This document shows positions 14,932 through 23,655 of a stretch of 64,000 nucleotides of DNA, in pieces (the first letter of the stretch is position 1; every line of letters begins with the position of its first letter). The notes beneath the pieces are model-generated. The model searched no databases. It saw nothing but the letters and a program-made list of their open reading frames with translations, and was not told the DNA's origin. This DNA comes from Brevibacillus borstelensis. Its GTDB lineage: Bacteria; Bacillota; Bacilli; Brevibacillales; Brevibacillaceae. Position numbers and translations under genes: made by a program. The DNA is taken from positions 1 to 64,000 of the forward strand of contig NZ_RHHO01000055.1 in the NCBI RefSeq assembly GCF_003710865.1, in the 5' to 3' direction.

Positions 14932-15633
14932 CTACGGCAAATCAATGAGCATAAAGAAAGTATCCACAGGTGCTGCGAGTGTAAGCTTGGGCATCTCGGT
15001 AATTCTGGCTGCATCTCGCTTCTCGAGTGTGGCCTCTTCGTTTAGCTGCAGTTGTCCTTCGATGACGAAAACGTAAATGCGACGTCCGTTTTTTTGTTGG
15101 AATGGAATCGACTGGCCTGCCTCCAGCTTGGACAGGTACATGGTCAAATCCTGATGAATCCGGGCAGTGTTTGGTCCGCCTTCAGGAGAGACGACGGGCA
15201 AGAGCTGATTTTTCAGCTTATCCTGGTCGTATGCAATCTGTTCATACGAAGGGGTCAAGCCGTATTCAGCCGGCTCAAACCAGAGCTGTAGAAAGTTGAC
15301 TTCCTCACTGCTAGAGGGGTTCATCTCCGAGTGAATGATTCCTGTACCGGCACTCATTCGCTGTACTTCTCCCGGTCGAATCACTTCACGGGTGCCTGTG
15401 CTGTCCTGATGAGCCAAAGCCCCTTTTAAAACGACAGAAACGATCTCCATTTCACGATGGGGATGTAGTCCGAAGCCTCTTTCAGGCTGCACGAAATCGT
15501 CGTTAAAAACGCGAAGCGGGCCAAAGCCCATATTGTCAGGATCGTAGTATTCGGCAAATGAAAAGCTGAAATTGCTTTGCAGCCAACCGTGGTTGCTGGA
15601 ATAGCGCGTGGATGCCTTGCGTATGTCGATCAT
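14932..15633 (-). CDS. Pirin-family protein (bicupin; YhaK/quercetinase-like)
   Basis: A 233-residue protein with the pirin cupin signature: FGLHPHREMEIVSVVLKGALAHQDS (about 54-78) and MSAGTGIIHSEMNPS with HFQ-type metal ligands (His56, His58, His100, Glu102 by position). The N-terminal LRVFNDDFVQPERGFG is typical of bacterial pirins. Members bind iron and may cleave flavonols such as quercetin or act as redox sensors. The physiological substrate is unknown. It is monocistronic, with a divergent DUF4931 gene 194 nt away. Confidence 0.88.
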   Translation of the reverse strand: MIDIRKASTRYSSNHGWLQSNFSFSFAEYYDPDNMGFGPLRVFNDDFVQPERGFGLHPHREMEIVSVVLKGALAHQDSTGTREVIRPGEVQRMSAGTGIIHSEMNPSSSEEVNFLQLWFEPAEYGLTPSYEQIAYDQDKLKNQLLPVVSPEGGPNTARIHQDLTMYLSKLEAGQSIPFQQKNGRRIYVFVIEGQLQLNEEATLEKRDAARITEMPKLTLAAPVDTFFMLIDLP

Positions 15634-15827
15634 GATTTACCTCCTGTGGTCCTTGCCTTTTCATACTATGTGTTGAATACGCGGCATTCATCACATGGAA
15701 TACGCATAGAGTACAGTAAGTTAATTACTTTTGTAAAGCGAAAGCAAGTGTCCGGCAAAGAAGGAATGAACTTTTTCGATAGGGAATTGTTCAGGAAGGA
15801 CAAATCGTTGAAGGAGGACCCGAGTAA

Positions 15828-16586
15828 ATGTCGCAGACGCATCTGCATTTTGATATGCACATCGGCCGACAAAAGCCGGAGAACATCAGGAACCGGCAGG
15901 CGGCTTGTCCCTTCTGCTTTCCGGATGAGCTGGACGGTATTCTGGAGCAAAGAGGAGAAATGATCTGGCTAAAAAACAAATACCCGGTTTTGCAGGATGC
16001 CACTCAAACGCTGGTGATCGAGACGAGTCAATGTGACAGCGAACTGTCCGTCTATGAAAAGGACCACCTGTATGACCTGTTTGCATTTGGCGTGGAAAAA
16101 TGGCTGGAGATGACGGAGAGCGGCTCCTATCGCTCTGTACTGTTTTTTAAAAACCATGGCCCTTATTCCGGGGGGAGCATCCGCCACCCGCATATGCAAA
16201 TCGTCGGGTTGAAACATTACGATTACCTGAAAGATGTGGAGGGAGAGCATTTCGAGGGGATTGTCATCGATCGGGATGCGGGGGTTACGTGCAATCTCTC
16301 GACGAAGCCGCGCGCGGGATTTTTTGAATACAATGTGATTTTGTCTGAGTCGGGAAGCTTAAACAGGATGGCGGACTATATCCAAATTTTGACACATTGG
16401 ATCCTTCATCACGTAAACCGCATCTGCCAAAGCTACAATTTGTTTTTTTACCAATGGGACGGGCAGATAATCGTCAAGGTTGTCCCGCGCTTTGTCGCTT
16501 CGCCGCTCTATGTCGGCTATGGCATTCCTCAGGTGGGAAACAATCTGGAGGAGGTCGTGCAGGAGCTGCGGCGCCACTATTTTTAG
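15828..16586 (+). CDS. DUF4931 protein, galactose-1-phosphate uridylyltransferase-like
   Basis: A 252-residue protein of the HIT/GalT superfamily. It has CPFC near residue 27 (possible zinc half-site), WLKNKYPVL, NHGPYSGGSIRHPHMQIVGL (the HxHxQ-like nucleotidyl-transfer motif as HPHMQ) and a C-terminal VVPRFVASPLYVGYGIPQV. GalT enzymes use the middle His as a nucleophile for NMP transfer. Here the substrate is unknown, and no galactose genes are nearby. RBS GAAGGAGGACC precedes the ATG. The gene lies 20 nt before the GNAT gene, so they probably form an operon. Confidence 0.78.
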   Translation: MSQTHLHFDMHIGRQKPENIRNRQAACPFCFPDELDGILEQRGEMIWLKNKYPVLQDATQTLVIETSQCDSELSVYEKDHLYDLFAFGVEKWLEMTESGSYRSVLFFKNHGPYSGGSIRHPHMQIVGLKHYDYLKDVEGEHFEGIVIDRDAGVTCNLSTKPRAGFFEYNVILSESGSLNRMADYIQILTHWILHHVNRICQSYNLFFYQWDGQIIVKVVPRFVASPLYVGYGIPQVGNNLEEVVQELRRHYF

Positions 16587-16606
16587 GAACGAAAGGGAGA
16601 GTATGA

Positions 16607-17518
16607 ATGACAGCCTTTACATATGTCACCAAAGCAAAACCGACAGCCGAGGAATTGGACCATATCCGGGGATTGGCAGCAGTCTGCAATGGCTTCGAAC
16701 AGATCAATCTGAAGCTGAATTTCGACATGCTGGAAAAGCGTCCGGGTACCGACACCAACGATTTTTTTTGCTATGACCGCGGGAAGCTCGTCGGATACGG
16801 AGGGCTGCACGTTTTCCATCAGGGAGAAGCGGAGGCAACCGGCATGGTGCACCCCGATTACCGGGGAAAGGGGATATTCCGGCATTTGCAGTGGCTGATG
16901 GAAGAAGAATGCCGGTTGCGCAAAATTCCAGAGCTGTTGTTTATTGTCCAGCGCGGGTCCAAAACAGGAAAAGGGTATATGGAGAAAGTGGCTGCGCGGT
17001 ATGAGTATTCCGAGTATTGGATGGAGCGGGAGGAGTCAGGCGAAGAATTGCCGAAACAGGATGGGCGAATTCAGCTCAGGGCTTCAACCCCAGACGATAA
17101 GGAGATTTTGATTCAACTTAGCATGGCAGGGTTTCAGTTGGAGGAGACACTCGCCAGAGAGATGTTCGAGCATATGGGACAAGACCCTGCCCAGACCAAT
17201 TATTTGATCACGCATGACCAAAACGAGCCGATTGGCAGGATTAGCGTTTCCCGTCAGCCGAAGCATGCCTTTATCTACGGGTTTGCCGTTCACCCTGATC
17301 ATCAGCGAAAAGGGTATGGTAAAGAAGCGTTGGCAAAAACAATTGCCCTGTTGTCTGACGAGGGCTTTCCCAAAATGATCCTGGAGGTAGCCACGGAAAA
17401 CAGCAATGCCCTGTCTCTCTATGAGTCTTGCGGATTCCGGGTCAAATCGGCCAATGAGTACTACAGGTTCCCGCTGCACTTCAAAAATGGCATGGACGCC
17501 GCGGACATGGTACCATAG
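16607..17518 (+). CDS. Tandem-domain GNAT N-acetyltransferase
   Basis: A 303-residue protein with two GNAT folds. The N-terminal one (about 1-150) has ATGMVHPDYRGKGIFRHLQWLM, an acetyl-CoA loop (RGKGI). The C-terminal one (160-295) has IYGFAVHPDHQRKGYGKEALAKTI and ends with the usual NSNALSLYESCGFR helix-strand. Both carry Q/R-x-x-G-x-G/A-type pyrophosphate loops, so both could bind acetyl-CoA. The target amine is not predictable. It follows the DUF4931 gene by 20 nt and precedes ypgR by 38 nt on the same strand. Confidence 0.85.
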   Translation: MTAFTYVTKAKPTAEELDHIRGLAAVCNGFEQINLKLNFDMLEKRPGTDTNDFFCYDRGKLVGYGGLHVFHQGEAEATGMVHPDYRGKGIFRHLQWLMEEECRLRKIPELLFIVQRGSKTGKGYMEKVAARYEYSEYWMEREESGEELPKQDGRIQLRASTPDDKEILIQLSMAGFQLEETLAREMFEHMGQDPAQTNYLITHDQNEPIGRISVSRQPKHAFIYGFAVHPDHQRKGYGKEALAKTIALLSDEGFPKMILEVATENSNALSLYESCGFRVKSANEYYRFPLHFKNGMDAADMVP

Positions 17519-17556
17519 CGGTACGAGAGAATAGGCAACAAAAGGAGTGACTCGGC

Positions 17557-18702
17557 ATGAAACTGTTGTCGATAGAACCGACACCCAGTCCAAATGTCAT
17601 GAAGCTGAATGTGGACGAGCGCTTGCCTGACGGCGTTCAGCGGGTATACAACAAGCAGTCCGGGGCGCAAATGCCGGAATTGGTGAAGCAGCTGCTGGCG
17701 ATTGAAGGCGTGACCTCTATTTTTCATACGGCTGATTTCTATGCCTTGGAACGAAAATCGCAAGCAGACTGGCAGCAAATTTTGACCCATGCCCGGGAGG
17801 TTTTCGGAGCGGGGGCGGAGACCTCCATGCCAGCCTGGACGAATGAAGAGTCCGGGGAAGCGTGGGGAGAAGCGCAGGTGTACATCCAGATGTTCCGCGG
17901 CATTCCCATGCAGGTAAAAGTAACGATGGGAACCGAGCAGATACGCGCCGCCTTGCCCGAACGATTCGGAGCGGCGGCCATGAAGGCGGGTTCCGCTTCA
18001 CCGAATGTAATCATGGAGCGCAAATGGGTAGAGCAAGACGTTCGCTACGGCGATTTGCGCGAGATCGGGGAAGAAGTGGCCAGCGAGGTGGATGCGGCGT
18101 ATCCGCCAGAACGGGTGGAAGAGCTTGTTCAACAGGCGCTGCAGCTTGGAGTGGGAGAAGCCCCGCCCCAGCCCGAGCGGGTCAAGAAAGTCGTCACGCT
18201 GGAGATGCTCGATGATCCTGATTGGCAAAAGCGGTATGCTGCGCTGGATCGCATGGAGCCGACTGCCGAAGATTTGCCTGTTCTGAGAAAGGCGCTTCAT
18301 GACGAAAAGGGCTCCATCCGTCGGCTGGCAGTCGTCTACCTGGGAATGGTGGGAGGCGATGAGGTGTTTCCTTTGCTCTACGAAGCGCTCCGTGACCCCT
18401 CTGTATCTGTTCGCAGGACGGCAGGAGATACTTTGTCCGATCTGGGGGACCCGAGAGCAAGTGAAGCGATGTGCGAAGCCCTGAAGGACCCGAACAAGCT
18501 CGTACGCTGGCGTGCAGCCCGTTTCCTGTACGAGGTAGGCGACGACTCGGCGCTGGAAGCTCTGCGGGCGGCCCAGGACGATCCGGAATTTGAGGTTCGT
18601 CTGCAAATTCAAATGGCTGTTGAGCGCATCGAGCGCGGAGAAGCGGCGAGCGGTACAGTTTGGCAGCAGATGACGAGAAGAAACGAACAACAAGGCTCCT
18701 GA
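17557..18702 (+). CDS. ypgR: YpgR/CvfC-like protein: Nfu N-terminal domain plus HEAT-like repeats
   Basis: A 381-residue protein. Residues 1-85 match the NifU-like scaffold N-terminal domain (SIEPTPSPNVMKLNVDERLP...YNKQSG...LLAIEGVTSIFHTADFYALER). Residues 205-365 form five or so HEAT/PBS-lyase-like repeats (RYAALDRME..., SIRRLAVVYLGMVG, SVRRTAGDTLSDLGD, VRWRAARFLYEVGD). There is no Nfu C-terminal CxxC, so it is unlikely to carry an Fe-S cluster itself. Relatives are named conserved virulence factor C in Staphylococcus and YpgR in Bacillus, and the molecular role is poorly known. RBS AAAGGAGTGA precedes the ATG. Confidence 0.85.
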   Translation: MKLLSIEPTPSPNVMKLNVDERLPDGVQRVYNKQSGAQMPELVKQLLAIEGVTSIFHTADFYALERKSQADWQQILTHAREVFGAGAETSMPAWTNEESGEAWGEAQVYIQMFRGIPMQVKVTMGTEQIRAALPERFGAAAMKAGSASPNVIMERKWVEQDVRYGDLREIGEEVASEVDAAYPPERVEELVQQALQLGVGEAPPQPERVKKVVTLEMLDDPDWQKRYAALDRMEPTAEDLPVLRKALHDEKGSIRRLAVVYLGMVGGDEVFPLLYEALRDPSVSVRRTAGDTLSDLGDPRASEAMCEALKDPNKLVRWRAARFLYEVGDDSALEALRAAQDDPEFEVRLQIQMAVERIERGEAASGTVWQQMTRRNEQQGS

Positions 18703-18719
18703 GACGAGAACTTGAATTT

Positions 18720-18765
18720 TTACCCCTGTCGATCACTACGGAACGATGAGTGCAGGCAGGGGTAA
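18720..18765. terminator. Imperfect terminator-like inverted repeat after ypgR
   Basis: TTACCCCTG and CAGGGGTAA arms enclose a further CACT/AGTG stem. The T run on the + strand is poor, so termination is uncertain. Confidence 0.4.
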
Positions 18766-18887
18766 TTGTCATGCTTTTATGGTCATAATTAAGATAGGTT
18801 GACAGGAAACAGAAGGAAGAGCGAGGGGAAACGGAAAAGCCAAAAAATGGTATCATCAGTATAACAATAGACACAGTTCATTTATGG

Positions 18888-18924
18888 TTGACTTCTACCT
18901 TGTACATCCCTTATCCTATAGGAT
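18888..18924 (+). promoter_or_regulatory. Promoter with a palindrome over the -10 region, upstream of the FAD oxidoreductase gene
   Basis: TTGACT (18888-18893) and TATCCT (18912-18917) are spaced by 18 nt. The perfect palindrome ATCCTATAGGAT (18913-18924) covers the -10 element, which would suit a repressor. The ATG is 43 nt downstream. Confidence 0.45.
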
Positions 18925-18966
18925 GATTGAGGTTTCATACATCGTGAGTATGTAAGGGAGATTGTT

Positions 18967-20259
18967 ATGACAACGAACCACTATGACGTCGTCATCGTTG
19001 GCGGGGGGCTCGCCGGTCTTTCTGCTGCAGCCTATCTGTCTTCCAAGGGCAAAAAGGTAGCGCTTCTCGAGCGCGGAGCCCTGGGCGGCCGTGCCGTCAC
19101 GCTGAAGATCAAAGGCTTTAACTTTAACTTCGGTGCACATGCCATTTACGGGCGTGACACATCGGTTTTGAAAACGTTTGAAAAAGAATTGGGTTTGAAC
19201 ATTGATTGGCAGGATTTCAATCCGAATAAAGCCCGTTATGATTTGGGGGACGATTTGACAGCGGTTCCCGCAAATGTGCAGGGATTGTTCCGTACGAAGC
19301 TGGTCAAGGGATTTGACAAAGTTCTGTTTACCTTTGAAATCTTGAAAACCATGTTGAAAATGGAGACGGGTCACCCGCACCTGTCGATCCAGAAGTGGAT
19401 GGAGAAGCAAAATGTAAGTGAGGAAGTAAAGGAAATGATGCTGACATTGGCATCCTCCAACTTCTTTACCCGTGAGCCGGAAAAAATTCCGTCTGATGTG
19501 TTCTTCACCTACTATCGTCGGATCTTTACGACGAATAAGCCGGTTGCCTACATCGGAGGCGGGTGGCAGGCGTTGATCGAGGAATTTGTCCGTGTCATCG
19601 AAGCCAACAACGGCACGATCATGACCAAAACAAAGGTCGAATCCTTCCGTGTCGAAAATGACAAAGTGGTTGCCGCTGTCACGCCGGAAGCTGAATTTAC
19701 CGGAGATGAATTCATCAGCTGCATCCCTCCAAAAGAAATGACAAAGGTGTTTAAGGATACAAAGCTGGAGCATGCTATCGCACAGTATGCAACATACGAG
19801 CCGACGGTTGTCGTCGTGTATGATATCGGTCTCAAGCAGCGTATCGATGTCCCTTACACCTATATTTATGACAAGCAAAACAACATTTTTATTACGGATA
19901 TTTCGTATTACGACAAGACCTGCGTCCCAGAGGGCGGACAGCTACTGCAGGCGACCGCCTATCTGCGTCAGTCCGAAGTCGGCGTGAAAGAAGTCGTCGA
20001 GCAGCGCAAGCAAGAGATTGAACAACTGTACGACAAGCACTTCCCAGGCTGGCGGGAGGAACTCGTGGTGCCCCGCGTTTCCACCCGTGCCGTCGTCCAG
20101 GAAATCAAGTGGACGATGAACCAGGAGGCGCTGCCAATCAGCTTGCCAGATTACCGCAACCTGTTTTTTGCGGGTGACTGGTGTGAAGGCCAAGGACAAT
20201 TGTCCGAGCTGTCTTTCTCCAGCGCGTACGAAGTAAGCAAGCTGATCCTTTCCAAATAG
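18967..20259 (+). CDS. NAD(P)/FAD-dependent oxidoreductase of the phytoene desaturase type
   Basis: A 430-residue flavoprotein. The N-terminal Rossmann motif VIVGGGLAGLSAAAYLSSKGKKVALLERGALGGRA (short form GGGLAG) binds FAD. The C-terminal NLFFAGDWCEGQGQLSELSFSSAYE is the second FAD-contact motif of amine oxidase and phytoene desaturase-like proteins. A central region carries YIGGGWQALIEEFVRVIEANNG. No carotenoid genes are nearby, so carotenoid desaturation is not supported. It is more likely a general redox enzyme. RBS TAAGGGAG is 6 nt before the ATG. It has its own promoter and terminator. Confidence 0.8.
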   Translation: MTTNHYDVVIVGGGLAGLSAAAYLSSKGKKVALLERGALGGRAVTLKIKGFNFNFGAHAIYGRDTSVLKTFEKELGLNIDWQDFNPNKARYDLGDDLTAVPANVQGLFRTKLVKGFDKVLFTFEILKTMLKMETGHPHLSIQKWMEKQNVSEEVKEMMLTLASSNFFTREPEKIPSDVFFTYYRRIFTTNKPVAYIGGGWQALIEEFVRVIEANNGTIMTKTKVESFRVENDKVVAAVTPEAEFTGDEFISCIPPKEMTKVFKDTKLEHAIAQYATYEPTVVVVYDIGLKQRIDVPYTYIYDKQNNIFITDISYYDKTCVPEGGQLLQATAYLRQSEVGVKEVVEQRKQEIEQLYDKHFPGWREELVVPRVSTRAVVQEIKWTMNQEALPISLPDYRNLFFAGDWCEGQGQLSELSFSSAYEVSKLILSK

Positions 20260-20279
20260 AGACAGCATCGATGCCCATT

Positions 20280-20315
20280 AAGGCGTTTTTCCTGCAAAGG
20301 AAGGACGCCTTTTCC
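20280..20315 (+). terminator. Terminator of the FAD oxidoreductase gene
   Basis: AAGGCGT and ACGCCTT arms with an inner CCT/AGG pair, followed by TTCC. It is 20 nt past the stop. Confidence 0.75.
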
Positions 20316-20354
20316 TTTGTCTATATAGAATAAGCATATCCAGAATATTCCGTT

Positions 20355-20383
20355 TTGACAGCGGGGCTTTCGGATGCTATGTT
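20355..20383 (+). promoter_or_regulatory. SigmaA-type promoter of the ECF S-component gene
   Basis: TTGACA (20355-20360) and TATGTT (20378-20383), spaced by 17 nt, 37 nt before the ATG. The leader is too short for a vitamin riboswitch. Confidence 0.6.
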
Positions 20384-20419
20384 GAGGATGTCCAGAGACT
20401 ACAAAAAGGAGCCACCAAG

Positions 20420-20974
20420 ATGGACATCTGTCCTGCCGCCGCAAGAAAGGGCGAAAAAGTCAGAGTAATCGGAATGGGAGTTGTACTTTACGGCTTCCTC
20501 AGTTATATCACCGACTATATTCCGATAGCAGGCAGCAGTTTGCGGCCGGCCATCGTCATTCTTACGATTATAGGAGCCTGCTTTGGCCCGCTGACAGGCT
20601 TCCTGTTCGGTGCCTTGGGAACTCTCCTGTCAGATGTTCTCTCCGGGCAATTGTGGATGAGCTGGATTATTGGCAATGGCGTCATCGGGCTGTTCTCGGG
20701 CTTTGCCTATTTACATAAGGAATTTGATCTGAGGAATGGAAAAGTTTCGCTTAGCCATTACGTCTGGATGGCATTGTGGGGAATCGCGGGCAATCTGATC
20801 GGTCTCGTCGGAGCTGCAGGAATGGACATCCTGACAGGGAAACCGGATGTCTCTATTTTTTACTGGGCAGTTGTACCTGCAGGAGTCAATTCACTTTGGA
20901 TCGTGTTGATGGGTCTTCCGATCGTCACTGCAATCGTCAAGCGGAAGGCAGCGAACTTCAGTGCAAACGGGTGA
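20420..20974 (+). CDS. ECF transporter S component (substrate-binding membrane protein)
   Basis: A 184-residue membrane protein with five or six hydrophobic helices. The pattern SLRPAIVILTIIGACFGPLTGFLFGALGTLLSDVLSG is the typical ECF S-component loop following helix 2 (Gly-Pro-x-x-Gly-x-x-x-Gly). These proteins bind a vitamin or related compound and borrow the shared EcfAA'T module encoded elsewhere. No riboswitch or linked biosynthetic gene reveals the substrate. RBS AAAGGAG lies 8 nt upstream of the ATG. Confidence 0.75.
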   Translation: MDICPAAARKGEKVRVIGMGVVLYGFLSYITDYIPIAGSSLRPAIVILTIIGACFGPLTGFLFGALGTLLSDVLSGQLWMSWIIGNGVIGLFSGFAYLHKEFDLRNGKVSLSHYVWMALWGIAGNLIGLVGAAGMDILTGKPDVSIFYWAVVPAGVNSLWIVLMGLPIVTAIVKRKAANFSANG

Positions 20975-20988
20975 ATGGAGCTCATAAG

Positions 20989-21045
20989 GGACCGAATGCA
21001 TGGACCCTAGGTATGGGACCCGAACGTACAGGACCCGACTGTATG
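20989..21045. repeat. Four degenerate 13-15-nt direct repeats starting GGACC
   Basis: Units start at 20989, 21002, 21016 and 21031 with the pattern GGACCC(g/t)AA(c/g)GTATG. They lie between the ECF S-component stop and the following terminator. The spacing drifts 13, 14, 15. Function unknown; chance is possible given the short units. Confidence 0.4.
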
Positions 21046-21048
21046 AGC

Positions 21049-21082
21049 AAGGCCCGTCCAAAACAACGGACAGGCCTTTTTT
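21049..21082 (+). terminator. Terminator of the ECF S-component gene
   Basis: AGGCCCGTCC and GGACAGGCCT arms with an 8-nt loop, followed by TTTTT. It sits at the very end of the convergent beta-lactamase-like gene. Confidence 0.8.
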
Positions 21083-21892
21083 CTACTTCGTATACAGATC
21101 GTATACCATCCGGCCGATTTGCGCCATCACGTCATTGGCTGCGACGGTCTCGATATTTTTGGATAACAAGCAGATCGTCACTGCCCGGTTGCCGATGTAC
21201 ATCACTCCGATGTCATGAGTCGTTCGAGTGACTGTCCCTGTTTTATTGGCCAGCTCCCATTTCGGCAGCATGCCGATCACATCGCCGTCCGGATCAGGCA
21301 GGTGATAGGGGATGCGGTCGCGATGCTGCTGTCTTTTCATGATGTTGATCATGTGGAGGCAACTGTTGTACGAGATGATTTTTCCTGTAGCCAAATGGCG
21401 AAGGTGGCTGCCAAGATCTGCCGCGGTCACCTCATTGTAGCCTTCCAGCTCCGCAGGGACGATCATCAGCTTGTTGTGAAACTGGCTGTTGACCATTCCT
21501 GTTTTGTTCATGACAGAACGGATCGCCTCAGCCCCGACAAGATCGATGAGCATATTGGTTGCCGTGTTGTCACTCTGAATGATCATCAGGGTTGTCAGAT
21601 CGTAAATGCTCCACTTTGTGCCTGGCGTCATATGCTGCAGAATGCCTGCTCCGCCGACCTGATCCTCTTGTCTGAGAGTCAGTTTGTCTTCGAGAGCAAA
21701 CTTGCCTGCGTAGGCTTCAGCAAACACAGCGGCCATGATCGGGACTTTGATTACGCTGGCGGCGTAAAAGCGGTCATCATGACCCTTGCCCCAGATTTCG
21801 TTTGTCTGTAAATCTTCGAGGTAGATTCCCCACTGCCCGCCACTCTTCTCAAGCAATGTGCTGAGAGCATTTTCCAATGACGCTAACATCAT
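21083..21892 (-). CDS. Class A beta-lactamase-like serine hydrolase without signal peptide
   Basis: A 269-residue protein. The penicilloyl-transferase motifs are all present: SVIK (the S-x-x-K active site), SDN (the second motif, in IIQSDNTATNMLI) and KTGT (the third motif). The omega loop region carries ELEGYNEVTAADLG, in which a Glu equivalent to E166 may be PAELEGYNEVT. The start MMLASLENALSTLLEK lacks a signal peptide, so the protein is predicted to be cytoplasmic, unlike secreted beta-lactamases. AAAGGAG is 6 nt before ATG 21890-21892. Such cytoplasmic relatives occur widely in Bacillales and have no proven substrate. Confidence 0.82.
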   Translation of the reverse strand: MMLASLENALSTLLEKSGGQWGIYLEDLQTNEIWGKGHDDRFYAASVIKVPIMAAVFAEAYAGKFALEDKLTLRQEDQVGGAGILQHMTPGTKWSIYDLTTLMIIQSDNTATNMLIDLVGAEAIRSVMNKTGMVNSQFHNKLMIVPAELEGYNEVTAADLGSHLRHLATGKIISYNSCLHMINIMKRQQHRDRIPYHLPDPDGDVIGMLPKWELANKTGTVTRTTHDIGVMYIGNRAVTICLLSKNIETVAANDVMAQIGRMVYDLYTK

Positions 21893-22002
21893 GACCAGCT
21901 CCTTTATCACTTTACATAGTTGTAGACAAAATTTTCGTAAGATAATATTATTTAATCATGCATCGTATAATCAAGAAAAAAAGTTTCAAGAGGGGGTTTT
22001 CC

Positions 22003-23640
22003 ATGAAAGCGCTTCAAAAGATGTCGCTCTGTTTTGTGATGCTAAGCAGTCTGGCCTTTGCGGGCTGTGGGGGACAAGCGAGTCAGCCTGCAGAACAAAA
22101 GCCTGCGGAGACACCGGCAGCACAAGAACAAGCAGCAGCACCACAGGAGATGCGGATCAACCTGAATACGGGAGAACCAAATACAATCGATCCGGGCTTG
22201 GCTGAGGACATTCCTTCCATGTCGATTACCCGCGCCGCTTTTGACGGTTTGCTTCGTCTTGACGTAGACGGCAAGATCAAGGAATCGGTCGCGGAAAAAT
22301 ACGAGGTTTCCCCGGATGGCCTGACCTACACCTTCCATCTGCGTGATTCAAAATGGTCCAACGGCGACCCTGTGACGGCCCATGACTTCGAGTACGCCTG
22401 GAAGCGCGTTCTCAACCCCGAGACAGCATCCGGTTACGCCTATCAGATGTACTACCTGAAAAACGGCGAGGCGTACAATGCCAAAAAGGCAAAAGCGGAG
22501 GATGTTGGCGTCAAAGCTGCGGATGAGAAAACATTGGTAGTCACCCTGGAAAACCCGGCTCCGTTTTTCCCGCAGCTTGTGGCCTCCGTCACCTACTTTC
22601 CTGTAAACAAAAAAGTTGTCGAGGGCAACAAGGATTGGGCGGCAAAACCTGAAACCTACATAGGGAATGGGCCGTTCGTCCTCAAGAAGTGGGAGCACAA
22701 ATCTTTGATCGAATTGGAAAAAAATGAAAACTATTGGGATAAAGATCGTGTGAAGCTGTCCAAGCTGACCGTCAACATGATCGAGGACGCCAATACCGAA
22801 CTGGCGATGTTTGAAAAGGGCGAGCTCGACTGGGCGGGTTCTCCGCTGGGCGACCTGCCGCTCGACGCGCTCGATTCCTTGAAGGACTCCGGCAAAATGC
22901 AGTCGCAGGCGACCGCTGGAACGTACTGGTACATCTTCAACACGACGAAGCCTCCGTTCAACAACAAGCACATTCGTCAGGCGTTCGCTTACGCCGTTAA
23001 CCGCCAGGAAATTGCCGACAGCGTCGTTCCGTACAAGAGCACGCCTGCCCTGGGCATCCTGCCTCCGACGATGGCCTTCAAACCGGAAGGCTACTTTAAG
23101 GACAACGATGTTGAAAAGGCAAAAGAACTGTTGGCACAGGGCATGAAGGAGCTCGGTATCAGCGAGCTGCCTGAGTTGACCCTCGCCTACAATACGACAG
23201 AAGTGAACCAACGCATTGCGACGGTTATTCAGGATCAGTGGAGAAAAGCGTTCGGCATCGAAGTGAAGCTGGTAAACAAAGAGAACAAGGTTCACCGTGA
23301 ACAGATGAAAGCGGGCAACTTCGATATCGGCCGGGCGAGCTGGATTGGCGACTTTAACGATCCGATCAACTTCCTGGAAGTGTTCAAAGGCGGTCTGAAC
23401 ACGTCCAAATGGGAACACAAGGAGTTCCTTGATATGCTGGCTAAGTCCGCCACAGAAGGAGACGAAGCCAAACGCAACGTGAGCCTGAAGAGGGCCGATG
23501 CCATTGTAATGGATGAAATGCCCGCCTTGCCGATCTACTACTTCACGTACACATGGGTAAAGCAGGACAGTGTAAAAGATGTCGTCATTGACGCATTGGG
23601 CTTCATCGACTTCAAATACGCATCGAATGAAAAGAAATAG
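22003..23640 (+). CDS. oppA: Oligopeptide ABC transporter substrate-binding lipoprotein (OppA family)
   Basis: A 545-residue lipoprotein. The signal sequence ends in the lipobox LAFAGC. The body matches SBP_bac_5/OppA: LNTGEPNTIDPGLAEDI, DGLTYTFHLRDSKWSNGDPVTAHDFEYAWKRVLNP, YWDKDRVKLSKL and YTWVKQDSVKDV. It captures peptides outside the membrane for an ABC importer. No permease or ATPase is linked here. The opp genes at 48269-53981 or another Opp system would have to supply them. ATG 22003 is chosen because AAGAGGGGG is 7 nt upstream. The amidotransferase gene follows by 15 nt and is probably co-transcribed. Confidence 0.9.
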   Translation: MKALQKMSLCFVMLSSLAFAGCGGQASQPAEQKPAETPAAQEQAAAPQEMRINLNTGEPNTIDPGLAEDIPSMSITRAAFDGLLRLDVDGKIKESVAEKYEVSPDGLTYTFHLRDSKWSNGDPVTAHDFEYAWKRVLNPETASGYAYQMYYLKNGEAYNAKKAKAEDVGVKAADEKTLVVTLENPAPFFPQLVASVTYFPVNKKVVEGNKDWAAKPETYIGNGPFVLKKWEHKSLIELEKNENYWDKDRVKLSKLTVNMIEDANTELAMFEKGELDWAGSPLGDLPLDALDSLKDSGKMQSQATAGTYWYIFNTTKPPFNNKHIRQAFAYAVNRQEIADSVVPYKSTPALGILPPTMAFKPEGYFKDNDVEKAKELLAQGMKELGISELPELTLAYNTTEVNQRIATVIQDQWRKAFGIEVKLVNKENKVHREQMKAGNFDIGRASWIGDFNDPINFLEVFKGGLNTSKWEHKEFLDMLAKSATEGDEAKRNVSLKRADAIVMDEMPALPIYYFTYTWVKQDSVKDVVIDALGFIDFKYASNEKK

Positions 23641-23655
23641 CAGGGAGTGACTTTC

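Noticed and set aside
20280..20419. Possible vitamin riboswitch upstream of the ECF S component
   Set aside because: The first hairpin is the previous gene's terminator, and only about 30 nt lie between the promoter and the start codon, too few for a known aptamer.
21049..21082. Possible operator between the convergent S-component and beta-lactamase-like genes
   Set aside because: The T run and position after a stop codon mark it as an ordinary terminator.
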